Shown in pieces: positions 54,573-63,425 of a stretch of 64,000 bases of DNA. A program made the position numbers and the translations under genes. Every line of letters starts with the position of its first letter. The stretch's first letter is position 1. Source of the DNA: Bacteroidales bacterium. GTDB lineage: Bacteria; Bacteroidota; Bacteroidia; Bacteroidales; JAIOZK01. The stretch is from positions 233,942-297,941 of the forward strand of contig JAIOZK010000002.1 in the NCBI GenBank assembly GCA_021740625.1. The letters run 5' to 3'. A model generated the notes under the pieces. It was not told the DNA's origin and ran no database searches. It saw nothing but the letters and a program-made list of their open reading frames with translations.

Positions 54573-55433
54573 TTAATTGTCCCTTGATTTTAATAACCTG
54601 GCTGAATTGTGCACACAATTGATCATGCTGGCAAAGCTGTCCTGGTTTTGGATATCTTCATCAGTGATGATGTGCAGATCGATCAGGCTTTCCTGGATCT
54701 CATGGCCTGTTTTGGAAGCATTCAACTCTGAAAGGGCCATGCCCCAGCCGTTCATATAGCTGGTCAGTTCAGCTTTTTTCCTTTCATCCCCATCAAAATG
54801 AACGATCAGATCGATATCGCTCGACGGGCCGGCTTCAGCATTCTTCGTGCTACCACATATATACATTGCCTTTATGCCGTATTTATTAAAATTTGTGCGT
54901 TCTGCGATCTTCCGGCACATCTCCATCCTCCATTTCCAGTGCTCATCAGATTCAGGGCTGAGAACTGAAAGTAGCTCATCCTTTTCATTTTCCTGTTTTC
55001 CGGGGCTTTCAATATAGTGAATGGTTTTCTCGAGGTTTTTATAAAAGAAATAATCCCCAAGGCGATCGGCAATGGTATTCAGTAATTTTTGCTCTTCGGG
55101 AAGGAATTGTGAGCCACGCAGCATGCGAATCATTTGGGTATAAACCACCTGGATCTGCCCGACAATATTTTCATCCACAATGATATCAGTCGACTGCATC
55201 CACTCGGTCTCCCTGAAGTCAGGAGATTTGAATTCTCTGTCCTGATAAATGATCCTGGCCTCGCAAACTGTTGAAAACTGCCAGCCGTATGGTATGATAC
55301 CAATGATCTGTTGCAGGATATCACTTGTTCCAAGGTCGCTTTCGCGCAAAACGGCTTCTACCTTGTACAGGCAATTGAGTTCTTTTTCTCTTTCGATGAG
55401 TTTTTCAAGTCGGATATTTCGTATTCCTTCCAT
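54573..55433 (-). CDS. GAF-like sensor fused to a nucleotidyltransferase domain
   Basis: 286 residues with two parts. Residues about 8-130 (REKELNCLYKVEAVLRES, YGWQFSTVCEARI, FRETEW, FLPEEQKLLNTIADRLG) match the N-terminal GAF-like module of the seven-PAS protein at 5287-8634 block for block. Residues about 165-280 are a pol-beta-type nucleotidyltransferase: CGSTKN with Gly194-Ser195, the metal-binding pair in SSDIDLIVHFDGD, and a third Asp in SLIDLHII. All catalytic carboxylates are present, so an active NMP-transferase regulated by a small molecule is plausible. Gene order is HAD, M23 peptidase, this gene, metallophosphoesterase. Target unknown. Confidence 0.82.
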   Translation of the reverse strand: MEGIRNIRLEKLIEREKELNCLYKVEAVLRESDLGTSDILQQIIGIIPYGWQFSTVCEARIIYQDREFKSPDFRETEWMQSTDIIVDENIVGQIQVVYTQMIRMLRGSQFLPEEQKLLNTIADRLGDYFFYKNLEKTIHYIESPGKQENEKDELLSVLSPESDEHWKWRMEMCRKIAERTNFNKYGIKAMYICGSTKNAEAGPSSDIDLIVHFDGDERKKAELTSYMNGWGMALSELNASKTGHEIQESLIDLHIITDEDIQNQDSFASMINCVHNSARLLKSRDN

Positions 55434-55448
55434 ATTATTCCTGTTTGT

Positions 55449-57176
55449 TTATTTGTTGAACAGTGTTAGCTTGCGTTCGGACCGGTTGCCTCTTTCATCC
55501 CATACCTCAAGTTTAAACGTGTTTTTACCTTTTTTTAGCATGTTGTCAGGGCTGTATAAAAGCAAGTCATTTTTCGGATCATACTCCATCAGTATCCATT
55601 TTCCGTTGAGCGTTGGCTTGTAGCCGGATATTCCTGACAGTTCATCCGTTATTTTGATCCTGATTGCTTGCATATTTTTAATGTTTTTGTTCTCATAGAT
55701 ATTGAGTGCTTCGATCTTAGGGGGAACCGTATCCAGGACCACTGCATAATTCCCGAAATCCCTTATTCCTGTATGCATCCATCCTTCTTTGAATGTTCCG
55801 CCTGCAGCTTCAAATTCCAGATCATCACTGAGCTTCACCACCAGCAGTTTGTCTTCTGAACCTTCCGGGATGCTGTCGACCCTGATGGAAATATCAATCC
55901 ATTTGTGTATAGCAATGCTTTCATCATGTATGCTGTGGATTTTAGAATACAGTTTATCTATGGGTTTCAATGTATTCATTATATCATATTTGAAAAAGAA
56001 GGAATTGTAAAAACTCCTGGGATCAGCCTTCAGCTTGAAATCACCAGAAACAAATTCATTCTGGATCACATGATTAAACAGCATGCCTTCTTCCAGTTCA
56101 TATGATATCCTGGAGGAGTCCGGGGGCAGGGATTTCAATTCAAAGTGCAGCTTTGAGACATTCCCATACAGGTCTTTGATCACATATTCGATCTGGTGCA
56201 TGCTGCTGTCGCTAAAGCTAACAATTCCATCATTTTCCACCCTCCGGTATATGGATAATTCGTTGTTCGGCTCAACGAAAGTTTTCTGGAAGTGGCTTTT
56301 TGTGGATGTATATTCTGCATAATCGATTAAACTGTTGATGTAACGGGTTTCGTAAAAGGAGAACTTTTCCATTTCCGTGGAATACACAAGCGTGCTGTCA
56401 ACAAAGAGTTCAACCGAATAAACGCCATTTCTGTTGGGCATATCATTCAGTTGATCGTCCACATCAATGCCGAAATATATGTTGCCGGAAACAGCATGAA
56501 GTTTTTCCTTTTCCAGCCTGTGTTTTTCGCCCCAGCCTGCTACCGCAAGTTTGAGGGCTTCATTTTTACCATCCACCTGGCTCATGTGATCATAAGGATA
56601 GATCTTGAGGGCACTGATCCTTGGGCGTACATAATCCCTGACTGCAAAGTTGAAAAACAGTGGGTTAACAGGGGTCTCTGTTTCCGATTCCCGGATCTCA
56701 AAATGCAGGTGCGGTCCGAGGGAACTGCCGGTATTTCCTGAAACAGCAATGGTGTCACCCTGTTTAACCTGGAAAACTTTTGCTTTTGGAAAGAGGTTCA
56801 CGGCAAAGGATTCTTCTTTGTACTGGTTTTTGGTTACATATTGCTGGATGTCATCGCTGAATTTTTGCAAATGAGCATACACAGAAGAATAACCATTGGG
56901 ATGCTTGATATAGAGCGCTTTCCCAAAACCTCCGGGAGATACCTTGATCCTGGAAACATAGCCATCTGCGATGGCGATGATGGGGATGCCTTCCGATCCG
57001 TTGGTTTTGATGTCAATCCCTGAATGAAAATGATTTCCCCGCAGTTCTCCGAAGGTACCGCTTAAATACATGGGAATGTTCACAGGCGCGACAAAATCAG
57101 TTTGAGGATATTTTGTTTCCTGGGCAAAAATCTGAGATGTTATTAGAATTGTAAATAATAAGATCCTATTTTTCAT
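55449..57176 (-). CDS. M23 family metallopeptidase (LytM-like), secreted
   Basis: 575 residues with a signal peptide (1-18). The M23 domain is at about 25-180: zinc ligands in HFHSGIDIKT and in GPHLHFEIRE, with an intervening YAHLQKF. Two His, the Asp and the HxH needed for zinc and catalysis are all present, so it may be an active peptidoglycan endopeptidase. The remaining 390 residues are beta-rich domains without a recognised family. The gene overlaps the upstream HAD gene by 11 nt and lies 15 nt before the nucleotidyltransferase gene. Confidence 0.88.
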   Translation of the reverse strand: MKNRILLFTILITSQIFAQETKYPQTDFVAPVNIPMYLSGTFGELRGNHFHSGIDIKTNGSEGIPIIAIADGYVSRIKVSPGGFGKALYIKHPNGYSSVYAHLQKFSDDIQQYVTKNQYKEESFAVNLFPKAKVFQVKQGDTIAVSGNTGSSLGPHLHFEIRESETETPVNPLFFNFAVRDYVRPRISALKIYPYDHMSQVDGKNEALKLAVAGWGEKHRLEKEKLHAVSGNIYFGIDVDDQLNDMPNRNGVYSVELFVDSTLVYSTEMEKFSFYETRYINSLIDYAEYTSTKSHFQKTFVEPNNELSIYRRVENDGIVSFSDSSMHQIEYVIKDLYGNVSKLHFELKSLPPDSSRISYELEEGMLFNHVIQNEFVSGDFKLKADPRSFYNSFFFKYDIMNTLKPIDKLYSKIHSIHDESIAIHKWIDISIRVDSIPEGSEDKLLVVKLSDDLEFEAAGGTFKEGWMHTGIRDFGNYAVVLDTVPPKIEALNIYENKNIKNMQAIRIKITDELSGISGYKPTLNGKWILMEYDPKNDLLLYSPDNMLKKGKNTFKLEVWDERGNRSERKLTLFNK

Positions 57177-57657
57177 ACCACTTCACCGTATCGATCAATT
57201 CGTCCATATCATGTATTACAGCATCGGCCATTTCAAAAGACCCGAAGATACCTGTAGGGTTATAAAAAATGGTATGCATACCAGCTTCAGCCGCTCCCAC
57301 AATATCCTTATCATAATCATTCCCGATCATGATGGTCTGTCCTGGTTTCATATTGATTCTGTCAAGAATACTCCTGAAAAACAAGACATCCGGTTTTTCA
57401 TATCCGAGATCTTTTGAAGAAAAGAAATGCCTGAAATAGGCTTTGGCACCGATCTTTTGCAGCGCTTTTTTCATGTCCTCCGTATTGCTTTGATCCGCAT
57501 TGGTGGCAATCACGCAGGTATACTGTGCCGATAAGTATTTCAGCATTTCTTCCAAATTCTCAACCCATTCCAGTTTCTTCCAGGAATACATGGGACCGGG
57601 CAAACCGAAGTCCTTCATAACTGTACCTCCCCAGTCAAAAACCAATGCTTTGATCAT
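57166..57657 (-). CDS. HAD-superfamily hydrolase
   Basis: 163 residues, a short HAD with a small cap. Motif I is VFDWGGTV: the nucleophile Asp8 is present but the second Asp (acid/base) is Gly, as in some DWGGT-type HADs. Motif II is in IATNADQ, motif III Lys in YEKPD and motif IV in MIGNDYDKDIVGAAEAG. Likely a phosphatase of the beta-phosphoglucomutase/phosphoglycolate side of the family, substrate unknown. First gene of the four-gene operon, with a -7 box upstream. Confidence 0.85.
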   Translation of the reverse strand: MIKALVFDWGGTVMKDFGLPGPMYSWKKLEWVENLEEMLKYLSAQYTCVIATNADQSNTEDMKKALQKIGAKAYFRHFFSSKDLGYEKPDVLFFRSILDRINMKPGQTIMIGNDYDKDIVGAAEAGMHTIFYNPTGIFGSFEMADAVIHDMDELIDTVKWYEK

Positions 57658-57674
57658 GTTTCCATTGTTTCCTG

Positions 57675-57682
57675 CAAAGTTA
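57675..57682 (-). promoter_or_regulatory. Bacteroidota -7 box of the HAD-M23-NTase-MPE operon
   Basis: Minus-strand TAACTTTG, matching TAnnTTTG, 17 nt before the ATG at 57657. Confidence 0.55.
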
Positions 57683-57883
57683 TCAAATTTGAAGAAGATT
57701 TATGCAGTTGCTAATTGTTCGGGTTTCAAGTTTCTAAATTAAAGTAAACGGATCGATTCAAAAAGATAATTTCTGGGACGGAATCAAGGTTTTGATAAAA
57801 AACTAAATCCCTTTCTGCAATTTCTGACTCTGTTCGATTTGTATTATTGTATTGATTTACGGTTTTCGTCAACCCGAACTTAT

Positions 57884-57952
57884 AACCTGCAACCTGCAAC
57901 TGCAACATGCAACCTGCAACATGCAACCTGCAACCTGCAACATGTAACATGT
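57884..57952. repeat. Heptad (7-bp) array E
   Basis: Ten units: aacctgc, aacctgc, the six-base aactgc, aacatgc, aacctgc, aacatgc, aacctgc, aacctgc, aacatgt, aacatgt. Unlike the other arrays it lies between divergent genes and ends 13 bp before the -7 box of the LutA-like gene, covering the place where a -33 element would be. The rest of the 337-bp gap 57658-57994 holds the two -7 boxes and nothing else I can identify. Confidence 0.85.
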
Positions 57953-57965
57953 AACACCGATTTCA

Positions 57966-57973
57966 TATCTTTG
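57966..57973 (+). promoter_or_regulatory. Bacteroidota -7 box of the LutA-like gene
   Basis: TATCTTTG, a full match to TAnnTTTG, 21 nt before the ATG at 57995. The heptad array replaces the expected -33 region. Confidence 0.6.
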
Positions 57974-57994
57974 CACTTTCCAATTCACAGTCCT

Positions 57995-58717
57995 ATGAAA
58001 GAAGTCGATCTTTTCGTACCCTGTTTCATCGACCAGGTTTATCCTGAAACGGCCTTTAACATGATCAAGGTACTGGAGAAATGTGATGTGAAGGTGTATT
58101 ATAATCCCAAACAAACATGCTGCGGACAGATGGCTTTCAACAGCGGCTTCTGGGATGAGGCCAAATCCATCGGGGCCAAGTTTATTAAAGATTTCAACAA
58201 TGGCAGGATGGTGGTCGGACCTTCCGCATCCTGCGTGGGATATGTGCGGAATTATTTCGAAACCCTCTTTCATAATTCTTCCCTGCACAATGAATACCGT
58301 CAACTGGTGAAGAATATTTATGAGTTTTCCGATTTCATGGTGAATGTGCTCAAAGTAACAGACCTTGGTGCACGTTTCGCGGCCAAAGTCACTTATCATG
58401 ATTCATGCGCTGCTTTGCGCGAATATGGCATCAAAGAAGAACCCCGTAAACTTTTGCAGAATGTGAAAGGCCTCGAACTCATCGAAATGAATGAGACAGA
58501 TGTTTGCTGCGGATTTGGCGGCACTTTTTCTGTAAAGCACGAACCCATCGCTACGGCCATGGCCGAACAAAAAGTGGAAAACGCCCTGGCTACCGGCGCC
58601 GAATACATCGTCTCCACCGATTCCTCCTGCCTCATGCACCAGGAAGGCTATATCAAAAAGCACAAACTAAAGCTGAAGACGATCAATTTGATCGACGTGC
58701 TGGCGAGTGGGTGGTAA
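57995..58717 (+). CDS. LutA/YkgE-like iron-sulfur (CCG-domain) protein
   Basis: 240 residues with two cysteine-rich CCG domains: PCFIDQVYPE ... TCCGQMAFNSG in the first half, and YHDSCAALREYG ... VCCGFGGTFSVKH ... SSCLMH in the second. This is the heterodisulfide-reductase-type fold of LutA, part of the LutABC L-lactate oxidation complex. lutB and lutC are not in the window, so its partners lie elsewhere or it serves another oxidoreductase. ATG 57995 is chosen because the longer frame reads through the heptad array and the -7 box. Confidence 0.87.
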   Translation: MKEVDLFVPCFIDQVYPETAFNMIKVLEKCDVKVYYNPKQTCCGQMAFNSGFWDEAKSIGAKFIKDFNNGRMVVGPSASCVGYVRNYFETLFHNSSLHNEYRQLVKNIYEFSDFMVNVLKVTDLGARFAAKVTYHDSCAALREYGIKEEPRKLLQNVKGLELIEMNETDVCCGFGGTFSVKHEPIATAMAEQKVENALATGAEYIVSTDSSCLMHQEGYIKKHKLKLKTINLIDVLASGW

Positions 58718-58842
58718 CCCTTCGACTTCACAGACGGGCACGACGCTCAGCCTGTCGAAATAGCATGTTTTTTAGACAGTCCCTTTGATTATTTAACACC
58801 ATTCGCTTATACACCCGGATGACACCCGGATGAATCCGGGTG
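58718..58842. repeat. Intergenic palindromes (REP-like and hairpin) between convergent genes
   Basis: 58718-58759 is an imperfect palindrome with TTCGAC and GTCGAA arms, similar to intergenic repeats common in Bacteroidota. 58823-58842 is a perfect stem CACCCGGAT / ATCCGGGTG with a two-base GA loop, preceded by an extra copy of CACCCGGAT at 58812-58820. No T-run follows, so it is at best a weak bidirectional terminator. Confidence 0.5.
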
Positions 58843-58871
58843 CTGATCTCATGTGGAAGGTTTTAGACCCT

Positions 58872-60221
58872 TTACTCCAGCAACCTCCGCAATTCCCCCA
58901 CATCATTCGGCTTGCCGATGATCTTCCGGTTTTCGTCCAGCAGGATCATCGTTGGGGTGGCATAAATGCCGTAAAGCTCTGCTACTGAATTGTTCCAGCC
59001 ATGGTAATCACAAATGTTCGTCCAGTCGTAATTGCCTTCTTGTATAAATTGCAAATATTTGCTTTTGGAAGTATCCACGGAAACAGCGATGACCCCGAGA
59101 TCGACTGCGGTGTTTTTATAAAAGTCCCTGACCTCTGGAATTACTTTGGTGCAGTGTGGACACCAGGTGGCCCAGAAAACCAGCAATGTTTTGTTATGAT
59201 CCGATTCAGATAGTTTTACTTCCTTTCCTTTGATGTCAATCACGGTGAAATCCGGAGCCATTTTGCCTGTAGACAGTTTCTTCAGTGTTGCTATTCTTTC
59301 TTCCAGTTTGGAAGAATTCTCGGTGTATTCGCAGTCCTCTTCCAGGATGGCATGTTCGGCAATGTATTCGATTACATTGTTGAAACCATATTGCTCAAAA
59401 CCGCTGATGAGATAATCCAGGGCAAACTCATATACCAGGGGATAAGGCCGGGTTACCTTCAGGATGGTATCGACCGCCTGCTTAAAAGAATTTTCCAACT
59501 GATCTTTTGTGAAATTCTTGTTTTGGTAAAGAGAAAGATAGCCGATGATCTTGCTGCTGATCACATTGCTTCGCAAAAGCGATGTATCAGAAAAATCAAC
59601 TTTGTCAAAAAAATGCTTTCTTAAAAATACATTTTCTTCAAATGGATTCCAGATGGGATTTGTTTTGGGTTCCCGTTCCACCATGGCAATTTTTGTGGAA
59701 AAGCTTTCCGGATGGGTTTCCTGCAATGAATCCACATAGTGATGAAGCTGGTCCTGTATATTGCCGAATTCATCCAGGGCATTTACATAAAAACTATTTT
59801 CATCCGGGTAATATTTGATGACGGGATTCAGCAGGTCGAGCTTATACAGGCCTTTGTTCCGGGTGTCGAGGTAATCATAATAAATCTCGTTTTCCAGGGA
59901 TTCTACAGCATTCACATTTTGCATGGGGTTTTCAGCTTGTGTGATCAACTGCACATCCTCATCATTAAATATTAAGTCGAAATAATCTCTTGTATCCAGG
60001 ATGATTCGGTACATGCCTGTGGCTTTGTTTTCAGGAAAATAGAATTGAAACAAACCGTTTTCATTGGTACGTGTAGAGTCGATGATACTGTTTTGATCTC
60101 CATAAAAATCCGCAAGCATGAGCTTACGGCCATTGTAATTTTCTATGACACCATTGATTTTGTACTGGCTGAATGCTTGAAAAGATAACAGGCTGATGAA
60201 CAGAATAAAGGCAAAACGCAT
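58872..60221 (-). CDS. TlpA/ResA-like thioredoxin-fold protein with DUF4369-like N-terminus
   Basis: 449 residues. Signal peptide 1-18. The N-terminal 110 residues (YKINGVIENYNGRKLMLADF) resemble the DUF4369 domain seen on Bacteroidota thiol-disulfide proteins. A helical middle follows, then a thioredoxin domain from about 320 with the active site FWATWCPHC (Cys354 and Cys357) and the cis-Pro loop ATPTMILLD. It would reduce or shuffle disulfides in the periplasm. Its own -7 box lies just upstream, divergent from the gliding-type gene. Confidence 0.88.
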   Translation of the reverse strand: MRFAFILFISLLSFQAFSQYKINGVIENYNGRKLMLADFYGDQNSIIDSTRTNENGLFQFYFPENKATGMYRIILDTRDYFDLIFNDEDVQLITQAENPMQNVNAVESLENEIYYDYLDTRNKGLYKLDLLNPVIKYYPDENSFYVNALDEFGNIQDQLHHYVDSLQETHPESFSTKIAMVEREPKTNPIWNPFEENVFLRKHFFDKVDFSDTSLLRSNVISSKIIGYLSLYQNKNFTKDQLENSFKQAVDTILKVTRPYPLVYEFALDYLISGFEQYGFNNVIEYIAEHAILEEDCEYTENSSKLEERIATLKKLSTGKMAPDFTVIDIKGKEVKLSESDHNKTLLVFWATWCPHCTKVIPEVRDFYKNTAVDLGVIAVSVDTSKSKYLQFIQEGNYDWTNICDYHGWNNSVAELYGIYATPTMILLDENRKIIGKPNDVGELRRLLE

Positions 60222-60234
60222 ATTTTTTTATTTT

Positions 60235-60242
60235 CAAAATTA
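60235..60242 (-). promoter_or_regulatory. Bacteroidota -7 box of the TlpA-like gene
   Basis: Minus-strand TAATTTTG, matching TAnnTTTG, 13 nt before the ATG at 60221. Confidence 0.5.
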
Positions 60243-60294
60243 AGGATTACTGGGGAATATGAACCTACAGTCCCGGTATTTATTATCAATTGCA

Positions 60295-60342
60295 TTTGAT
60301 TCGTCTGATATTTTTATCTTTGCGGGCTGAACCAGCAAGGAG
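60295..60342 (+). promoter_or_regulatory. Promoter and ribosome binding site of the gliding-type repeat gene
   Basis: -33-like TTTG at 60295-60298, 16-bp spacer, -7 TATCTTTG at 60315-60322. AAGGAG at 60337-60342 lies 4 nt before ATG 60347 and decides that start over the longer frame from 60290. Confidence 0.55.
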
Positions 60343-60346
60343 CGGG

Positions 60347-63330
60347 ATGTATTATTTGAAGAAAGTATTAACAGGTGTAGCCGGAACCACCGGCTTGTTG
60401 TTTTTGTTCATGACCAGTATGCAATTGTTTGCCCAGCAACCTACTGACCAGGATTGCCTTGGTGCTATACCGGTTTGTGATTCTACGTATTATCAGCCTA
60501 ATTCTTATGTTGGAACAGGAAACTATCCGAATGAAATTCCAACCGGAGGGGGCTGCCCCGGGAATTGTTTAAGCCAGGGTGAAAAAAATTGCGTATGGTA
60601 TATCATAACGGTACAAACCGATGGAATATAGGTTTCGTGATCACTCCAAACAATTATGCAGATGACTATGATTGGGCTGTTTACGATTTGACAAATGCCA
60701 GATGTGAGGATATCTACAATCAGGTTGCACAGTTGCAGGTGAGTTGTAATTATTCTGGAGATGATGGTCCTACTGGACCAAATGGCCAGGGAAGTTCGAA
60801 TTGCCATGGTGCCGGACCAGGAGCATTTAATGCGCTCATTCCGGTTAGTGAAGGCGAAACCTATGTGATCAATATTAGTAATTTCTCCAGCACACAATAT
60901 GGCTATACCCTTGATTTCACCCCATCCACGGCGCAGGTATACGATAATGTGCGCCCGGAAATAAATCATGTTTATGGTGAGGATGTCATCTGTGGCTCTG
61001 AACAGGTCGATATAATTTTTACGGAAAAAGTACAATGTGAAACCATTTCAGCCGATGATTTTCAGATCTTCGGACCAAATGGTGAACACGAAGTTACGGA
61101 TGTATACGGTTCTACATGCGCACTGGGTGGTGAGATGGAAAACCGTTACAGCCTTACAGTGGATCCCCCCTTTACCAATAGTGGTGATTATGATTTGAAA
61201 ATCAAGCTTTTCAGTGGTATCAAAGATGCCTGTGAGAACGTGGCACTGGCCATGACCTATCCTTTTACCCTCGACCTGAATGCACCCGAGGTGGATGACT
61301 CCGGCATGGAAATATCTCCCGCCACCTGCGGACAATCCAATGGTTCCATTACGGGATTGCAAGTTAGTGGGAACGGACCTTTTGCCTATGAGTGGCAGGA
61401 TAGTGATGGTACGGTGGTGGGAACTGAACTTGATCTGACCGGGGTGCTTGCCGGGGAATATATCCTCTACATTGCCGACCCCAATGGTTGCGAAGGCATT
61501 GGCGGACCGTACACCGTGCAGAATGAAGGCGCGCCCGAGGTGGATGAAAACAACCTGTCAATCAGCGCCAACGAATGCAACCAAACAAATGGAAGCATTA
61601 CCGGACTTGTTATTACTGGCAGTGAACCCTTTACTTTTACCTGGCTTGATGAAGATGATAATGTTGTGGGGAGTGATCTGGATATTACCGGCCTGCCAGG
61701 TGGAGTTTATACCCTTGAAATCGTGGATGCAAATGATTGCGAAAGTTTTGCCGGACCCTATACCGTTGACAGTTTTCCCGCACCCGATGTATTCGACGAC
61801 AATATTGATATTGCCGAAGCCCATTGTGATCAGGCAGACGGCTCCATTACCGGAATGGATGTGCTGGGGACCGAGCCCCTGGAGTATACATGGTATGATG
61901 ATCAGGGCAATGTGGTATCCAGCGAGATCGACTTGCTGGATGTCGTTGCCGGTTCCTATACATTTGAAGCATCCGATGAGATCGGTTGTATGACTGAGAC
62001 GGGCCCGTATGTCATTGAGAATATTGGTGGTCCCGAGCTTGACCAGGATAATGTACTTATTGAAAATGCCAGTTGCCTGGAAGAAAATGCAAGCATCAGT
62101 GGTATCCTGGTATCCGCAGCTTCCCCATACGAGGTAGAATGGCTGGACGAAAATTCGAATGTGGTGGGCACCGATGATGACCTTTCTGGCATTGGCCCCG
62201 GATCCTACACCATGGTAGTGACTGATGAGGCAGGATGTGAATCTCTTGCAGGTCCGTTTACCGTGGAGAATGTTGGCGGGGTGGTAATTGAAGATTTTAT
62301 ATTCAACGATGCTACATGCCAGTTGGACAATGGCTATGTTGAGATCAATACAACAGGCGGATATGGGAACAAAAGTTTTTCCGCTGACAGTGTCAACTGG
62401 CAGAGCAACAGTGTTTTCGAAACATTGTCACCCGGGATTTATCATTTTTATGTGAGGGATGACTATGGTTGTGTAACAGCTTACGAAGGAAATCCTGTTG
62501 AACTGACCAATGTGGGAGATTCCGTACATGCCGAAATACTGGGTACACCGGAGATTTGTTCAGGAGAAGACTTGCAGTTGGAAGCTGATAACAATGGTAC
62601 ATTTGATTTCAACTGGTGGGGACCATCCGGTTTTCAAAGTAATGATAGAACAGTTGTTTTAAATGATGTGCAACCGGCCAATTCCGGTTTGTATGCGGTG
62701 GAAGTAACCAACCCCGAGGATGATTGTTCCGATACCGCCTACCTGGATGTTTATGTGATAGAAAGTTTTGCCATACAGGCAGATGTTACGGCAAGTAAAA
62801 CGGAGGTATATCCCGGTGAAAGCATTACATTCACAGCTCACCCGGTCGGAAACGGAACAAATCCTGTTTTCGAATGGAGGATCAATGATGTTGTTTTTCA
62901 AAGTGGTTCGGATTCCGTATTTATCACCTCAGAGATCATCAGCAACTCGACGGTCACCTGCTGGATGTATGTGGATGAATCCTGTGCCTATCCCAATCCC
63001 GTTGAATCCAATGAAGTGGAGATAAAAGTTGTGGATGTCATATTTTATCTCCCCAATTCCTTTAAACCAGGAAGCCAGCGTGGAAATGATGTTTTCACCG
63101 TGATCACGAACCTGGAGGTCATCCCGGATTACAAAATGCTGATCTACAGCAAATGGGGCCAGGTGATCTTTGAATCAGATGATATGGACCAGGGCTGGGA
63201 TGGAATGATTGACGGTAAACCTGCTCCGGCTGGTGTTTACGTTTGGACTGTCAATTATACTGTTTATTCCGACAATAGCGGTCAGGGCGAGGAAAAGATC
63301 AGGAAAGGAACCGTAACGCTTGTAAGGTAA
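60347..63330 (+). pseudogene. Gliding-motility-type (CHU_C) T9SS repeat protein with a 1-base frameshift
   Basis: One gene in two frames. The first frame (60347 to a TAG at 60629-60631) gives a signal peptide and a Cys-rich start (CPGNCLSQGEKNCVWYI). The second frame (recorded from 60589) continues GFVITPNNYADDYDWAVYDLTN. At GATGGAATATAG (60621-60632) one extra A would join them as DGNIGFVIT and restore about 994 residues; the 2984-nt length is one short of a multiple of three. Downstream: four 83-residue SprB-like repeats, an Ig-like region and a C-terminal gliding-motility-type sorting domain (FYLPNSFKPGSQRGNDVF ... GVYVWTVNYTV). Such proteins are T9SS surface cargo. True mutation and assembly error cannot be told apart here. 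Confidence 0.85.
61282..62277 (+). repeat. Four in-frame tandem repeats of exactly 249 bp
   Basis: Repeat starts at 61282, 61531, 61780 and 62029, each 249 bp (83 codons), ending at 62277. The shared protein pattern is GSITGL.V.G..PF.Y.W.D..GNVVG, then a Gly-x-Tyr-Thr strand and a GC....GPYTV end, like SprB repeats. The copies have diverged in DNA but kept exact length. Confidence 0.85.
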
Positions 63331-63336
63331 GGAAAT

Positions 63337-63425
63337 GTTAGTTATGAGTTATGAGTTTTGAATTCAGCAAAACTCATAACTCAAAACTCTCCCGAAAGCT
63401 TTCGGGAGCAAAACTCAAAATATTT
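63337..63425. repeat. Heptad (7-bp) array F with inverted arms and a 20-bp perfect palindrome
   Basis: Starts 7 nt after the stop. Units in phase from 63337: gttagtt, atgagtt, atgagtt, ttgaatt, cagcaaa, actcata, actcaaa. The fifth to seventh invert the second to fourth, so the array is a hairpin centred near 63364. Next comes the perfect palindrome CTCCCGAAAGCTTTCGGGAG (63389-63408), a likely bidirectional terminator between the two convergent genes, followed by another aaaactc copy. Confidence 0.8.

Noticed and set aside
57726..57950. Small minus-strand frame with a LHVAGC repeat peptide
   Set aside because: It is simply the translation of heptad array E (three 7-bp units make seven codons); no start signal supports it.
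61282..62277. 249-bp repeats as a mobile element or recent DNA duplication
   Set aside because: They are in frame, encode SprB-like domains and have diverged at the DNA level; no terminal repeats or transposase.
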